Assembly (NCBI GenBank): GCA_001603115.1
Contig: LVBG01000023.1
Location: 1 to 64,000 of the forward strand
Length of the DNA: 64,000 nucleotides
Origin: Spirochaetales bacterium Spiro_05
Lineage (GTDB): Bacteria; Spirochaetota; Spirochaetia; Sphaerochaetales; Sphaerochaetaceae
Direction of reading: 5' to 3'
Shown: one piece after another, positions 8,868 through 17,866 of the stretch
Layout: every line of letters begins with the position of its first letter
Numbering within the stretch: the stretch's first letter is position 1
The notes under the pieces: model-generated
The model's input: only the letters and a program-made list of their open reading frames with translations
What the model was told of the DNA's origin: nothing
Database searches by the model: none
Position numbers and translations under genes: made by a program

Positions 8868-9716
8868 ATGATCAGAAGAAAATCCATCTACTCCGTGCTT
8901 CTCTACGCTGCAGTCATCTGTCTGGTCATCTATCTGATCGCTCCGTTCCTCTGGTTGATCATCATGAGTTTCAGCGCAGCTAACGATCTTACGCAGAAAC
9001 CCTTGCGCTGGATTCCTTCAAGCATCGACATTTCCAGCTACAAGGACCTCTTGACCATGGGAATCAACAGTCGAGGTGAACTGTTTGTCAACGCGTTGAG
9101 AAACAGCCTTACCACCGCGTTCACCGCTGTACTCATCTCCCTGTTTGCCACAGTCCCTGCTGCCTGGGTGCTCTCCCGCTACCCGGGAAAGAAGAGTTGG
9201 GTGCTTACCGTAGCCATCTTTACCTTCATGTTGCCACCAGTGGCCTATGCGCTTCCGCTCTATCGCATGCTTACCCGTTTGGGGTGGCTGAACAACTCGC
9301 TCTCTTTGGCTTTGGTCTACTGCACCATCGTACTTCCCTTCTGCGTTTGGTTGATCAAAGAGAACATCGACTCCATCCCGTATGAGTTGGAAGAGTCGGC
9401 CATCCTCGATGGTGCTGGGGTAGCCAGAAGAATCCTCTTGGTGGTTATGCCGCTGTTGCTGCCTGCATTGGGTACTGTAGCCCTTCTTGCCATGATCATG
9501 GCGTGGGACGAGTACTTCTATGCCCTGCTCTTCACCAGCAGCAAGGAGGCCATCACGTTGCCGGTCGTCATCGCAAACCTTGCATCGGGCAGGCAGTCCA
9601 ATTACAATCTCATTGCAGCCGGAGGCGTCATTGCCTCAACCCCGCCGGTACTCATCGGCATCCTCTTCCAGCGTGCCCTGATCAGGGGCCTGGTGCAAGG
9701 TGGGGTGAAGGAATGA
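8868..9716 (+). CDS. Sugar ABC transporter permease, MalG/UgpE type
   Basis: 282 residues from the ATG one base after the previous stop, with AAGGAG overlapping the end of that gene. Six helices. The EAA loop reads E-E-S-A-I-L-D-G-A-G around residue 180. It is the second channel half. Its stop overlaps the start of the ROK kinase (ATGA), so the genes are translationally coupled. An upstream in-frame ATG at 8826 lies inside the previous gene and is rejected. Confidence 0.9.
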   Translation: MIRRKSIYSVLLYAAVICLVIYLIAPFLWLIIMSFSAANDLTQKPLRWIPSSIDISSYKDLLTMGINSRGELFVNALRNSLTTAFTAVLISLFATVPAAWVLSRYPGKKSWVLTVAIFTFMLPPVAYALPLYRMLTRLGWLNNSLSLALVYCTIVLPFCVWLIKENIDSIPYELEESAILDGAGVARRILLVVMPLLLPALGTVALLAMIMAWDEYFYALLFTSSKEAITLPVVIANLASGRQSNYNLIAAGGVIASTPPVLIGILFQRALIRGLVQGGVKE

Positions 9717-10594
9717 GTCTAACCATTGGTATGGATATCGGAGGGACTTCGGTAAAGCTTCTGGCCCTTGATGAGCACGCTTCCATCAGGAGCGAGACAT
9801 CCTTTCACACGTCCTCACAGCAGGGCATCGAAGCATTTCTCTCTGCAACCGATAAGGCGATACAGCTCTTGCTCAACCAAGGCAATGCAGAGCTGTCAGG
9901 GCTGGGAGTCGGATGTACAGGCCCCATCGACTACCAGACGGGGATCATCCTCAACCCTTTCACCTTGCCCGGCTTGGAAGATCACAGCATCAGCAAGCTG
10001 CTTGCTGATCGTTACCACGTTCCCGTAGTGGTTGATAATGATGCCAACGCAGCACATGTCGGGGAGGTCTTCTTCCAAGGTGATGCCCCCGGTGACACCA
10101 TGATGATCACCTTCGGAACGGGGGTGGGAGTATCCATCCGCCTCCAAGGAGCACTCTTCAGGATTCCTGGGGGCATCCACCCTGAAATCGGCCATATTCC
10201 CACCAGCATCAAGGCAGAAGACATCTGCTACTGTGGGAGGAACAACTGTATGGAACATATCCTCTCCGGTACAGGAATCAACAACCATGCACGGCAGCAA
10301 GGAGCTGAAGAGGCTGAAACATTGGTGAACAATCCAGACAGCACATTCAGGCATGATCTTGAGACAGCACTCTTTGAGTCAGTGAGCAGCCTTGCAACCA
10401 TTTTCCACCCCCAAATCGTGTACATCGGGGGTGGAATGCAATAGTTCTTTGAGACCTATGTACTCACAGGGGTGCAACGACGACTCGATGCGTTGTTGCC
10501 AATCTATGGAAAAACACGCTTGCAAGGATGCAAGGCAGGAACCAGAGCCGGCAGCTTGGGTGCTGCACTCTTGGCACATACGGAAGGGAGATAA
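9713..10594 (+). pseudogene. ROK-family sugar kinase interrupted by an in-frame TAG
   Basis: The frame opens with D-I-G-G-T (ATP phosphate loop), has D-N-D-A-N-A-A (catalytic Asp), and a zinc motif with G-H-I-P then C-Y-C-G-R-N-N-C-M-E. After G-G-G-M-Q a TAG at 10442-10444 stops it at 243 residues. The same frame then continues for 49 codons with a normal ROK C-terminus (R-R-L-D-A-L-L-P, C-K-A-G-T-R-A-G-S-L-G-A-A) to TAA at 10592-10594. The full length would be about 293 residues, the family norm. So it is either a recent nonsense mutation, a sequence error or readthrough. The expected role is phosphorylation of the imported (amino) sugar before the SIS isomerase acts. Confidence 0.85.
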
Positions 10595-10597
10595 GAT

Positions 10598-11644
10598 ATG
10601 AGAGCCATGATCGAGACGTATGCAGCATTGCTGCAGGATACAAGCGGAGTACAGGCAATCCTCGCAGAGATGGATAGGCAGGTCTCAGATGCAAAACAGA
10701 GTGTAGAAAGCACCAAGGCAGGGGTAAAGGAACTTGCCAAGGCCATCAAGAGCAGTGAGTCACTCCTGCTGTTGGGGATGGGTGCTTCCCACTATGCCAA
10801 TGAGCTTTTTTCCTTCCAGTTGCGCAAGCTAGGGTACCAAGCTCTTGCCGTAAGTGCCTCTGAGTTCATCTATGACCCTATCCCTCAGTGGAAGGGCCCG
10901 GTTCTGCTCACCAGTCAATCGGGCGAGTCGGTGGAGACGGTACGCTGCTTGCCGCTTCTGGAAGGATTACAAGTTTTCAGCATTACTTTGAATGCAGAGA
11001 GCACCATCGGTCGAAAGACGCAAAGCCTCATCGCCAGCGGAGGGGAAGAAAAGGCGTTTGCAGGGACGCGCAGCGTAACGCTGACGATTGCCATCATGGC
11101 AAGTGTCTGTGTTGCCCTTGGGATGAAATCCAGAAAGGAACTCGATAAAGCTTTGGAAAGCGGCCCAAAGTCCCTCCAGGAGCTCGAGAAAGCCCTTGGC
11201 TTGATCATCCAGGCCAAACATGTGGTAGCTACCGGTCGCAGCATCTTCAGTCCTCTGGCGCACTTGTTTGCACTTGGCAGTGAGGAGCTCAGCAGACAAG
11301 CAATGGTGTGTCTGGAGACTGGGCAACTTCGCCATGGACCGACCGAGATACTCAGCTGTGATTCTTCTTTGGTTGTCTTCCGTCAGGATGGCCCATTGGG
11401 ACAGTTGGCGGGAAGCTTCGTGGAGTTGCAACGAAAGGCTGGGTTCTCGTGTGTGGTCTTTGATGCATCCTCTTTCAAGGCACTGGAGAACTCCATCACC
11501 ATCCGTTTTCCCGAGGGTGATGACATCTTCACGGTGCTTGGGATGATGAGCGCATTCCAGACGCTGATGATCACCTATGCGTGTGCAAAGAATCCCTATA
11601 CGGGACTGCCACGATATGGGAGCAAAGTGACAACAACCGAATGA
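10598..11644 (+). CDS. SIS-domain sugar isomerase/deaminase (AgaS or GlmS-isomerase type)
   Basis: 348 residues with two SIS modules. The first has G-M-G-A-S-H-Y-A and the phosphosugar Ser cluster T-S-Q-S-G-E-S; the second has V-A-T-G-R-S-I-F-S and G-Q-L-R-H-G-P-T-E, as in the isomerase half of GlmS. It lacks the glutaminase half, so it probably deaminates or isomerises an amino-sugar phosphate made by the ROK kinase. It starts three bases after the kinase frame, after GGGAG. The exact sugar cannot be told from sequence. Confidence 0.85.
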   Translation: MRAMIETYAALLQDTSGVQAILAEMDRQVSDAKQSVESTKAGVKELAKAIKSSESLLLLGMGASHYANELFSFQLRKLGYQALAVSASEFIYDPIPQWKGPVLLTSQSGESVETVRCLPLLEGLQVFSITLNAESTIGRKTQSLIASGGEEKAFAGTRSVTLTIAIMASVCVALGMKSRKELDKALESGPKSLQELEKALGLIIQAKHVVATGRSIFSPLAHLFALGSEELSRQAMVCLETGQLRHGPTEILSCDSSLVVFRQDGPLGQLAGSFVELQRKAGFSCVVFDASSFKALENSITIRFPEGDDIFTVLGMMSAFQTLMITYACAKNPYTGLPRYGSKVTTTE

Positions 11645-11663
11645 AAAGAACCCCTATTTTGTG

Positions 11664-11669
11664 TATACT
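11664..11669 (+). promoter_or_regulatory. Candidate -10 box of the RpiR gene
   Basis: TATACT sits 15 bases before the ATG at 11685. No good -35 box is placed for it. It lies inside the longer open frame that starts at 11661, which argues for the shorter protein. Confidence 0.4.
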
Positions 11670-11684
11670 CGTTTCGAGGTGCAT

Positions 11685-12497
11685 ATGCTGATTACTGATA
11701 TCATGGAGAGCCAAAGCAACCAATTCAGCGCAACCGAGCTGAAATTGGTTGCGTATATCCGAAACAACCCGAATATCATCTTCAAGACAATTACTGAGGT
11801 GATAGAGGAGAGCAAGGTCGGATATGGATCGATCATCCGCTTCTGCAAGAAGATTGGGTGTGAGGGTTTCCAGGATTTCAAGATACGGCTTGCTACGGAG
11901 AATCCGGATGCAAAGCCTGTTCATGCGGAAGAGGACTCTCTGTTGGGGAAGTATCGCAAGCTTGTAACCAAACAGCTGGATGTGACGGTACGCAATACTG
12001 AGGATAAGATTATTATCGAAATTGCAAAAACCATTATGCAAGCAAGAAAGATTGTCATCCTTGGTTTTGGGGGTTCGTATCCCATGGCAGAGGAGTTTCT
12101 TTACCGCCTGATGCGCATGGGGTTTGATTCGGTGACACTCGATGCAGACAACCACGTACAGTCGTACCGAGTTTCCTTGCTGGATGAGCGGGATGTGGTG
12201 TTTGTGTTCTCGTTCTCCGGTACCACGAAAGAGATCCTGGACACGGTGACGGTTGCCAAGAAGAACAAGGCAAAAGTCATAGCGTTCACCAATCACACGA
12301 AATCACCGTTGGTGAAGCTCTCTGATCATTTCCTTATCACTGCCATCAGGATACCGGCCCTTGAGGCGGAATTGGGGACCAGACTCCCCTTCTATTTCCT
12401 GATCGAGGTACTTACCAACTATCTGTATGACAACTACCAGCAGGTCAGAGATGCTCTGAAGATCACCTACGATTCGGTTTCCAAGAAGCAGATGTAA
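11685..12497 (+). CDS. RpiR-family transcriptional regulator (HTH + SIS)
   Basis: 270 residues from the ATG at 11685, which has GAGG upstream and gives the usual M-L-I-T-D-I-x-E-S-Q opening. The N-terminal 75 residues are the RpiR helix-turn-helix (S-K-V-G-Y-G-S-I-I-R-F-C-K-K-I-G). A C-terminal SIS domain has G-F-G-G-S and F-S-F-S-G-T-T-K, which bind a phosphosugar. RpiR regulators sense phosphorylated sugars, so this one probably controls the upstream operon. Confidence 0.88.
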   Translation: MLITDIMESQSNQFSATELKLVAYIRNNPNIIFKTITEVIEESKVGYGSIIRFCKKIGCEGFQDFKIRLATENPDAKPVHAEEDSLLGKYRKLVTKQLDVTVRNTEDKIIIEIAKTIMQARKIVILGFGGSYPMAEEFLYRLMRMGFDSVTLDADNHVQSYRVSLLDERDVVFVFSFSGTTKEILDTVTVAKKNKAKVIAFTNHTKSPLVKLSDHFLITAIRIPALEAELGTRLPFYFLIEVLTNYLYDNYQQVRDALKITYDSVSKKQM

Positions 12498-12508
12498 GCA
12501 GAACCAAA

Positions 12509-12949
12509 CTACTTTCGATTCTGTTCATACAGGGCAATGTATGAAGCAATTGTGTGTGAAGAGAGCATCTGGCCGATGAGGTCCAGAGGAAGGTCTTCCA
12601 TGCGTTTGAAACGGATGCAGGATTTGCCCATGGACAATCGTTTTCCACTCTTTTCAAATGCTTTCTGCAAGAGTGCTTTCCTGTCTTCTTCCAGATAGAC
12701 ACCCATGAGATACAACGAATAGTACTGCTTCTGTGCAGCGATTGCTGCATAGAGCAAGGGCTTCTTGTTGTATGTCGTAGGATAGACTTCCAAGGGTACT
12801 TCGTAGCTGAGCATTCCCCAGGAAATGTTCTCCTGCATGCCTTCAGGGAGGTGAGAGAGAATGAAAGAACGCATGGGAAGGATGACGGCTTGATGTTCAA
12901 AGGTAAGGCTGTCTATGTAGGCTTGTACGGTAGTGGCATTTGATTTCAT
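12509..12949 (-). CDS. DUF1801-family protein
   Basis: 146 residues, start supported by AGGAGG. The pattern matches the DUF1801 (YdhG-like) fold: an N-terminal helix, I-S-W-G-M-L-S-Y, then Y-Y-S-L-Y-L-M-G-V-Y and the terminal basic G-K-S-C-I-R-F-K-R block. Members are small cytosolic proteins, some linked to iron or stress, with no settled activity. It points toward the RpiR gene (convergent, 11 bases apart). Confidence 0.75.
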   Translation of the reverse strand: MKSNATTVQAYIDSLTFEHQAVILPMRSFILSHLPEGMQENISWGMLSYEVPLEVYPTTYNKKPLLYAAIAAQKQYYSLYLMGVYLEEDRKALLQKAFEKSGKRLSMGKSCIRFKRMEDLPLDLIGQMLSSHTIASYIALYEQNRK

Positions 12950-12973
12950 GGGGGGCCTCCTAGGAGGTAGAGT

Positions 12974-13006
12974 AAAAAAAGTGACCCATCAACGATGGGC
13001 CACTTT
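12974..13006 (-). terminator. Terminator of the outer-membrane protein gene
   Basis: Minus strand: a 13-bp stem with one mismatch (AAAGTGGCCCATC against GATGGGTCACTTT, loop GTT) followed by T7. It lies 23 bases after the stop at 13029. Confidence 0.9.
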
Positions 13007-13028
13007 CTAACAATCTTAAATCTTTCGA

Positions 13029-14033
13029 TTAGAATGCAACTGCTACGCTCGGCTTAAGAGTAAACTTCTCAGTTGCTGCAGCATATTCTGCATCAAGAGC
13101 ATAAGTCACGCCGCCCATCTTGTAGCTCGCACCACCGCTAATAACGGTCTTAATGTCACTGAGATCATTAAGAGCAACCTTAGCGTTAATGCTCATGTTC
13201 TCAATACCAGTGAAAGTAACCTTACCAATTACATTATTCTTTGCGAATACATTCTGATATTCAACCCAAGCAGCGATGTCTCCAAAGCTGGCTTTAACTT
13301 CTGCATAAAGGTTGTTAAGAGAATCAGTACTCAGGGTGGTCTCTTCAAAGTAGAATACATCAATTGCAGACACAGTCAAACCGAAGTCGAGATCAGCAAG
13401 AGCCGCTACATCAACCAACACTGAACCAGTGAAACCGCCCTTAGGAGCAACAGTAACAGCATCAGCAGCATTCTTGTAAGTAGCATAGTTGGTGTATCCA
13501 ACAGCTGCCTTCACGCCATCAACAGGAGCAAACTTTGCACCGAGCATAATCGGCTTATTGGTGGTATCAATCGGAGAAGCAGCAAATTCAGCGGTAACCA
13601 TGTCAGTATAGCCAACAGTTACTTTAGTAGAATATGCACCGTTCATCTCAAGTTCCTTAACTGCATCGTTGGAATCTGAGTAAACATCACTCGGCTTCTG
13701 AGTTCCCATGTTTCCAATTGCAAACTTGAGGGAGACATCACCCATGTCAACACCCTGCTCAGCAAGTGCCTTGTCAAGAAATACGGTCAAGGTACCGGTA
13801 TCATCGTTGTCACCAGTGAAGTTGATGGTACCGAATTCCATTTCCCAGAAGTCACCGGAAACCACAACAGCATTTGCCTGTGCTTCAGTAAGATCAAGAG
13901 CAGTAACACCATTGGGATTAAAGGCAAAAGTGTAACCAGCCTTGAAATCACCACTTACTTCGAGCGGAGCAGCTACGAGGCTTGCTGCAACCATGAGAAC
14001 CAGCGCCAGAGTCAATACAAACTTTTTCTTCAT
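13029..14033 (-). CDS. Putative outer-membrane beta-barrel protein (spirochaete porin-like)
   Basis: 334 residues from the ATG at 14033, preceded by GGAGA; the frame's earlier ATG has no ribosome site. A clear signal peptide (M-K-K-K-F, hydrophobic core, cleavage near L-V-A-A-P) leads to alternating-hydrophobicity strands, many Gly, Asp and Thr residues, and a C-terminal strand ending in F, typical of BamA-inserted barrels. Strong terminator, consensus -35 and a stand-alone unit suggest high expression. No family could be named with certainty. Confidence 0.7.
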   Translation of the reverse strand: MKKKFVLTLALVLMVAASLVAAPLEVSGDFKAGYTFAFNPNGVTALDLTEAQANAVVVSGDFWEMEFGTINFTGDNDDTGTLTVFLDKALAEQGVDMGDVSLKFAIGNMGTQKPSDVYSDSNDAVKELEMNGAYSTKVTVGYTDMVTAEFAASPIDTTNKPIMLGAKFAPVDGVKAAVGYTNYATYKNAADAVTVAPKGGFTGSVLVDVAALADLDFGLTVSAIDVFYFEETTLSTDSLNNLYAEVKASFGDIAAWVEYQNVFAKNNVIGKVTFTGIENMSINAKVALNDLSDIKTVISGGASYKMGGVTYALDAEYAAATEKFTLKPSVAVAF

Positions 14034-14236
14034 GACGTAAATCTCCATTTTTTTGCGTGAGAGTTTATTTGTAACATCAGTATGCTGATGCACTTTGTGA
14101 GTAGAATGGACAAATATTGTGCGAATGATGGATTAGTGTAACGGAAGAGTGTGTTTCTTTGTGTTCGTGTGAGGAATTTTGATAAATGTGTGTGGTTTGT
14201 GTGCACAAAGCCCCTTTGTGTAGAAGACAAGAAGGT

Positions 14237-14265
14237 TACAAAGACAATATCTTTTGGTTTGTCAA
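14237..14265 (-). promoter_or_regulatory. Probable promoter of the barrel protein gene
   Basis: Minus strand: perfect TTGACA (14260-14265), 17-base spacer, weaker TTTGTA (14237-14242). This leaves a leader of about 200 bases rich in TG and CA before the ATG at 14033. Confidence 0.5.
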
Positions 14266-14270
14266 TAACA

Positions 14271-14299
14271 TTGCCGTACATAACCGATTTTAGTATCAT
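14271..14299 (+). promoter_or_regulatory. Promoter of the phosphodiesterase gene, leaderless arrangement
   Basis: TTGCCG (14271-14276), 17-base spacer, TATCAT (14294-14299). The ATG at 14306 follows after six bases, so transcription should begin at or next to the start codon. There is no ribosome site. A TATCATA/TATGATA inverted repeat covers the -10 box and the start codon. Confidence 0.6.
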
Positions 14300-14305
14300 A
14301 TAAGT

Positions 14306-14845
14306 ATGATATACCTTTTTGCCTCTGACATCCATGGAAGTGCATATGCAATGCATACGCTCCTGAATATCTTCGAAACGACCAGAGCCTCCAAGCTTAT
14401 ACTGCTCGGGGACCTGCTTTATCACGGCCCTCGCAATGACCTTCCTCAAGAGTATAACCCAAAAGAAACGTGTAGGCTACAAAATAGTGTCAAAGAATCG
14501 TTAATTTGTGTGAAAGGCAACTGTGAGGCCGAGGTTGATCAGATGGTTCTGGAATTTCCCGTACTCTCTGACAGCGCAACAATGTATCTTGAGCGCTTTG
14601 GGGGAAGAATGATCTACCTTCACCATGGGCACAAGAGCCTTCCTCCCCTTCCCTCCGGTACGATTGTCATCAGTGGGCATACCCATATTCCGGTAGCCGA
14701 GGAAAAGGATGGATTGGTCTTCATCAACCCAGGATCGGTCGCGATCCCCAAGGGAGGTTTTCCTCCTTCCTATTGTATCTTGGAAGGAACGACCTTCTCC
14801 ATCAAGGATTTTGAGGGGAATGTGATCAAGAGCCTCACCATCTGA
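14306..14845 (+). CDS. yfcE: YfcE-type metallophosphodiesterase
   Basis: 179 residues, family length. Metal ligands of the calcineurin-like fold are visible: S-D-I-H-G (8-11), G-D-L-L-Y-H-G-P-R-N, G-N-C-E, H-H-G-H, and G-H-T-H-I-P. YfcE enzymes hydrolyse simple phosphodiesters with Mn(II) in the cytosol; the true substrate is unknown. The last 11 bases overlap the end of the histidine kinase on the other strand. Confidence 0.88.
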   Translation: MIYLFASDIHGSAYAMHTLLNIFETTRASKLILLGDLLYHGPRNDLPQEYNPKETCRLQNSVKESLICVKGNCEAEVDQMVLEFPVLSDSATMYLERFGGRMIYLHHGHKSLPPLPSGTIVISGHTHIPVAEEKDGLVFINPGSVAIPKGGFPPSYCILEGTTFSIKDFEGNVIKSLTI

Positions 14846-16331
14846 GGCTCACCACCACCTGTCCTTCACGTTGCTCAATCGTAGCAGTTCCCTTATGGAG
14901 CAGCATCACCTGATTGACAATAGGAAGCCCTAGCCCACTTCCAGGAGTGCTTCGCCCACTGTCGCCTCGGCTCCAGGGCTCGAAGAAGTCCACACCCTCT
15001 GCGAGGGTGCCTTGGTTGGTGAACGTCATGGTGTTCTTGCCTATCGCCCATCCTACAGATTCTTCACTTGCTTTCAATCCATTCGCCAAGAGCTCCCGGC
15101 ACGCAAGAGCAAGCAACTTCTGGTCACCGACCAGCTCAGCCTTTGCGGCATCGATGTAGATGCGCTCGCCTTGTTCAGGGGAGAAGTGTTGGAGAACCTG
15201 ATCCAGCAAGGATGCAGTGTCTATGGTTTTGCTTGTGGCCTTTGCCTCCGGGCTCTGCAAATTGGCATAGAGCACCACTGCAGCAATCCTGTCAGAGAGC
15301 GCTGCATGTTCTTTTTGCAGGGAAGCAATCGTCTGGTTGTTCATCGGGAACACCCCGTCTGCCATGCCATCGAGCAGAAGCTTCATCGACGTTACCGGAG
15401 TATTGAGATCGTGGCTGATGGACTGCAACCAAGCCTGCCGGCTTTTCTTGTGCATCAGCAAATGCTCATCCAGCATCTGGATTGATGCATTGATCACCTT
15501 CTGCTCATCAATCTTGGTAGGAGGCAACTCAACCCCATTCTCTCCACGACTTAATATCGTAAGGGCCTTCTCAATGCCTTGGGTATAGCGCTGACTCTTG
15601 CGGGAGATGGAAGCTGCCATCAGCAGAGCAATCAGAAAGGCAAAAGGCATGGAGAACAGGAACGGATAGAGAAGCCCCTTGAAGAGCTTTCCCGTATCCT
15701 TATAGGTAAAGGGGGTGTAGGTCAGCACATCCACCGAACCCAATACCTCGTTGTTGTACATAAGCACGAGGCTGCCGGCAATATCGGTGGCCTTTACCCG
15801 GGAAGGAAGAAGGACCATCTGTTTCTGCGGCTCAGGCTGCTTGGTCACCATCAGCGATGCCATGGGTCCATTCTGGATGATCTTCACCACATAGACATCA
15901 CTTTGCATCTCGGATGAGGAGAACTCCTGATCATCAACCTCTTCCTTAGCAATTGGCAGTTGTTGATCACCATGCATCTCTCGCATCTGCTCCGGAGCCC
16001 GCATCCTGGGAACAGGGAGGGTGCTGCCACTGCTGGTATTGCCATAGGCAACCACCACACTCCCTTCAGGATTGCGGATATACAAGCCGCTTACCTTGTC
16101 ATCTGCGGAACTGAGCAATACAGTTTCAATGGAGAGCAAGGTGTGGGACGAAGAAGAAAGCCCCTGTCTCAGGTTTGTGGTGAATGAGGACAAGTACTCT
16201 TGGAAAACGGACTCAGTCCAAGCCTTGCGCTGGTTCTGCACACTCAGCAGAAAGACAGCGGCTTGGATGCCAAGCACCACAGCCACCACCAGCACAAACC
16301 CCAGAAACAGTCTGACAAATTGCTTTCTCAT
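14835..16331 (-). CDS. Sensor histidine kinase
   Basis: 498 residues. A membrane helix at about 8-30, a periplasmic sensor domain of about 190 residues, and a second helix near 226-246. The dimerisation helix S-I-S-H-D-L-N-T-P-V carries the phosphorylated His at 307. The ATPase domain ends with G-S-G-L-G-L-P-I-V. It is last in an operon of two OmpR-type regulators (ATGA overlap with the one at 16328), so one kinase may serve two regulators. The sensor region shows no domain that names the signal. Confidence 0.88.
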   Translation of the reverse strand: MRKQFVRLFLGFVLVVAVVLGIQAAVFLLSVQNQRKAWTESVFQEYLSSFTTNLRQGLSSSSHTLLSIETVLLSSADDKVSGLYIRNPEGSVVVAYGNTSSGSTLPVPRMRAPEQMREMHGDQQLPIAKEEVDDQEFSSSEMQSDVYVVKIIQNGPMASLMVTKQPEPQKQMVLLPSRVKATDIAGSLVLMYNNEVLGSVDVLTYTPFTYKDTGKLFKGLLYPFLFSMPFAFLIALLMAASISRKSQRYTQGIEKALTILSRGENGVELPPTKIDEQKVINASIQMLDEHLLMHKKSRQAWLQSISHDLNTPVTSMKLLLDGMADGVFPMNNQTIASLQKEHAALSDRIAAVVLYANLQSPEAKATSKTIDTASLLDQVLQHFSPEQGERIYIDAAKAELVGDQKLLALACRELLANGLKASEESVGWAIGKNTMTFTNQGTLAEGVDFFEPWSRGDSGRSTPGSGLGLPIVNQVMLLHKGTATIEQREGQVVVSLRW

Positions 16332-17044
16332 ACCTCTCCACTATCTTTCTCGTGGCCGATGAAGCGATAGCCATAGCCTCGAACCGTCTCGATCCAGGGC
16401 CCATCACCAAGTTTGGACCTGATATTCTTGATATGGGTGTCCACCACCCGTTCATACGACTCAACGTTGTAGTCGAAACACTCTTCAAGTATTTGCGAGC
16501 GTGAAACCAGATGGTGGGAGTTTTCAATGAGGAAGGAGAGTATCCTCCACTCCGCGGCGGTGAGCACCACCTCATTGCCATCAACTTCCAGTCGGTGGTC
16601 TTGCTCATCAAACTTCATCCAGCGCTCACCGACATAGAGCTTACCATCAGAAGGATGGTAACTGCCATTGTGGTAGCGTCGCAACACCGCCTGGACCCGG
16701 AGCACCAGCTCCTTGGGCGAGAATGGTTTGGAGATGTAGTCATCGGCACCAAGCTCGAAACCCAGGATACGATCGCTCTCCTCGCTGCGCGCAGTCATGA
16801 AGATGACCGGGCAGTCACACTTCTGCTTCAGCTGTTTCACAAATGCAAAGCCATCACCATCGGGAAGCATGACATCCTGGATGAGCAGGGAGGGCAACTG
16901 GGCTGCAATCGCCTCCCGGGCTGCCTTGAGCGTTGCAAAACCCTTTACTGAATACCCGGAAAGCTCCAGGTACTGACGTACACCCTCTCGGATCACCTCA
17001 TGATCCTCTACGATATAAATGCGTTCCTGCTTCTCTTCAGCCAT
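16328..17044 (-). CDS. OmpR-family response regulator
   Basis: 238 residues. The receiver is intact: acidic pair E13-D14, phospho-acceptor D57 in Q-D-V-M-L-P-D-G-D-G, conserved K in S-K-P-F-S. The C-terminal winged helix has the usual R-V-V-D-T-H-I-K-N-I-R-S-K-L and R-G-Y-G-Y-R-F. It lies between its paralogue (three bases upstream) and the kinase. It is the likely partner of that kinase. Confidence 0.92.
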   Translation of the reverse strand: MAEEKQERIYIVEDHEVIREGVRQYLELSGYSVKGFATLKAAREAIAAQLPSLLIQDVMLPDGDGFAFVKQLKQKCDCPVIFMTARSEESDRILGFELGADDYISKPFSPKELVLRVQAVLRRYHNGSYHPSDGKLYVGERWMKFDEQDHRLEVDGNEVVLTAAEWRILSFLIENSHHLVSRSQILEECFDYNVESYERVVDTHIKNIRSKLGDGPWIETVRGYGYRFIGHEKDSGEV

Positions 17045-17047
17045 GTA

Positions 17048-17779
17048 TTATTCCTGTGTATCGGAACCCCCATGGGCCCGATTCGTTGTACTTCTGCCGG
17101 CAAACCGGTATCCATATCCACGTACGGTCTCGATCCATTGCGATCCAAGCGGCCCCATCTTCGCCCGCATATTCTTGACATGGGTATCGACGATACGGTC
17201 GTACGACTCAAAACTGTAGTCGAAACAGTGCTCCAGTATCTGGGAACGGGTGATCAGGATGCCACTGTTGCTCACCAAGTAGCTCATGATCCTCCACTCT
17301 GCAGCAGTAAGAGGAACCTGCCTCCCATCAACCGAAAAGAGGTGACTCACCTCATCCAGCTGCAAGACCGAATTGCCCAGTGTCCAGGTTGAACCACTCT
17401 TGAACGCCGAAACACTGACATCGATGCGCCGAAAGAGTGCATGCACCCGAAGCACCAGCTCTTTTGAGCTGAACGGCTTGCACACATAGTCGTCTGCTCC
17501 CAGCTCGAATCCCAGGATCCTGTCGCTCTCTGCAACCCTGGTTGTGACAAAAATCACCGGGAATGAGTAGGTCTGCTTCAGCTTCTTGAGAAAGTTGAAG
17601 CCATCGCCATCAGGGAACTGCACCTCCATCAGCATCAGGTCGGGGGTCTGCCGGGAGAGGGCTACCTGCACCCCGTGCAAATCCTCAAAGGCCTGTACCT
17701 CATATCCCGAAAGCTCAAGGTACTGTTTGATACCTTCACGCTCTTCAACATTGGAGTCAACGACATACAACATTTTCAT
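17048..17779 (-). CDS. OmpR-type regulator with degenerate receiver (Glu for phospho-Asp)
   Basis: 243 residues from the ATG at 17779, preceded by GGTGA eight bases upstream; other in-frame ATGs reach 17836. It is a close paralogue of the next gene: same receiver layout and the same winged helix. However, the phospho-acceptor position is Glu 52 (L-M-L-M-E-V-Q-F-P-D-G-D-G, codon GAG) and one acidic-pair residue is Ser (V-V-D-S-N). The K-P-F motif is kept. Such receivers cannot be phosphorylated normally and may be locked active or controlled by dimerisation with the paralogue (inference). Confidence 0.88.
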   Translation of the reverse strand: MKMLYVVDSNVEEREGIKQYLELSGYEVQAFEDLHGVQVALSRQTPDLMLMEVQFPDGDGFNFLKKLKQTYSFPVIFVTTRVAESDRILGFELGADDYVCKPFSSKELVLRVHALFRRIDVSVSAFKSGSTWTLGNSVLQLDEVSHLFSVDGRQVPLTAAEWRIMSYLVSNSGILITRSQILEHCFDYSFESYDRIVDTHVKNMRAKMGPLGSQWIETVRGYGYRFAGRSTTNRAHGGSDTQE

Positions 17780-17866
17780 AAACAACATCACCATACCTTC
17801 GAACGTCTGACAAGCGTTCCAGATTACACACCACAATACTCCACACTATCTTCACATTGACTCTCT

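Noticed and set aside
10442-10444. Pyrrolysine or other recoding at the ROK amber codon
   Set aside because: No specific recoding element was seen, no pyl genes are in the window, and a single TAG in one gene is more simply a mutation or error. Kept as a finding only for the interruption itself.
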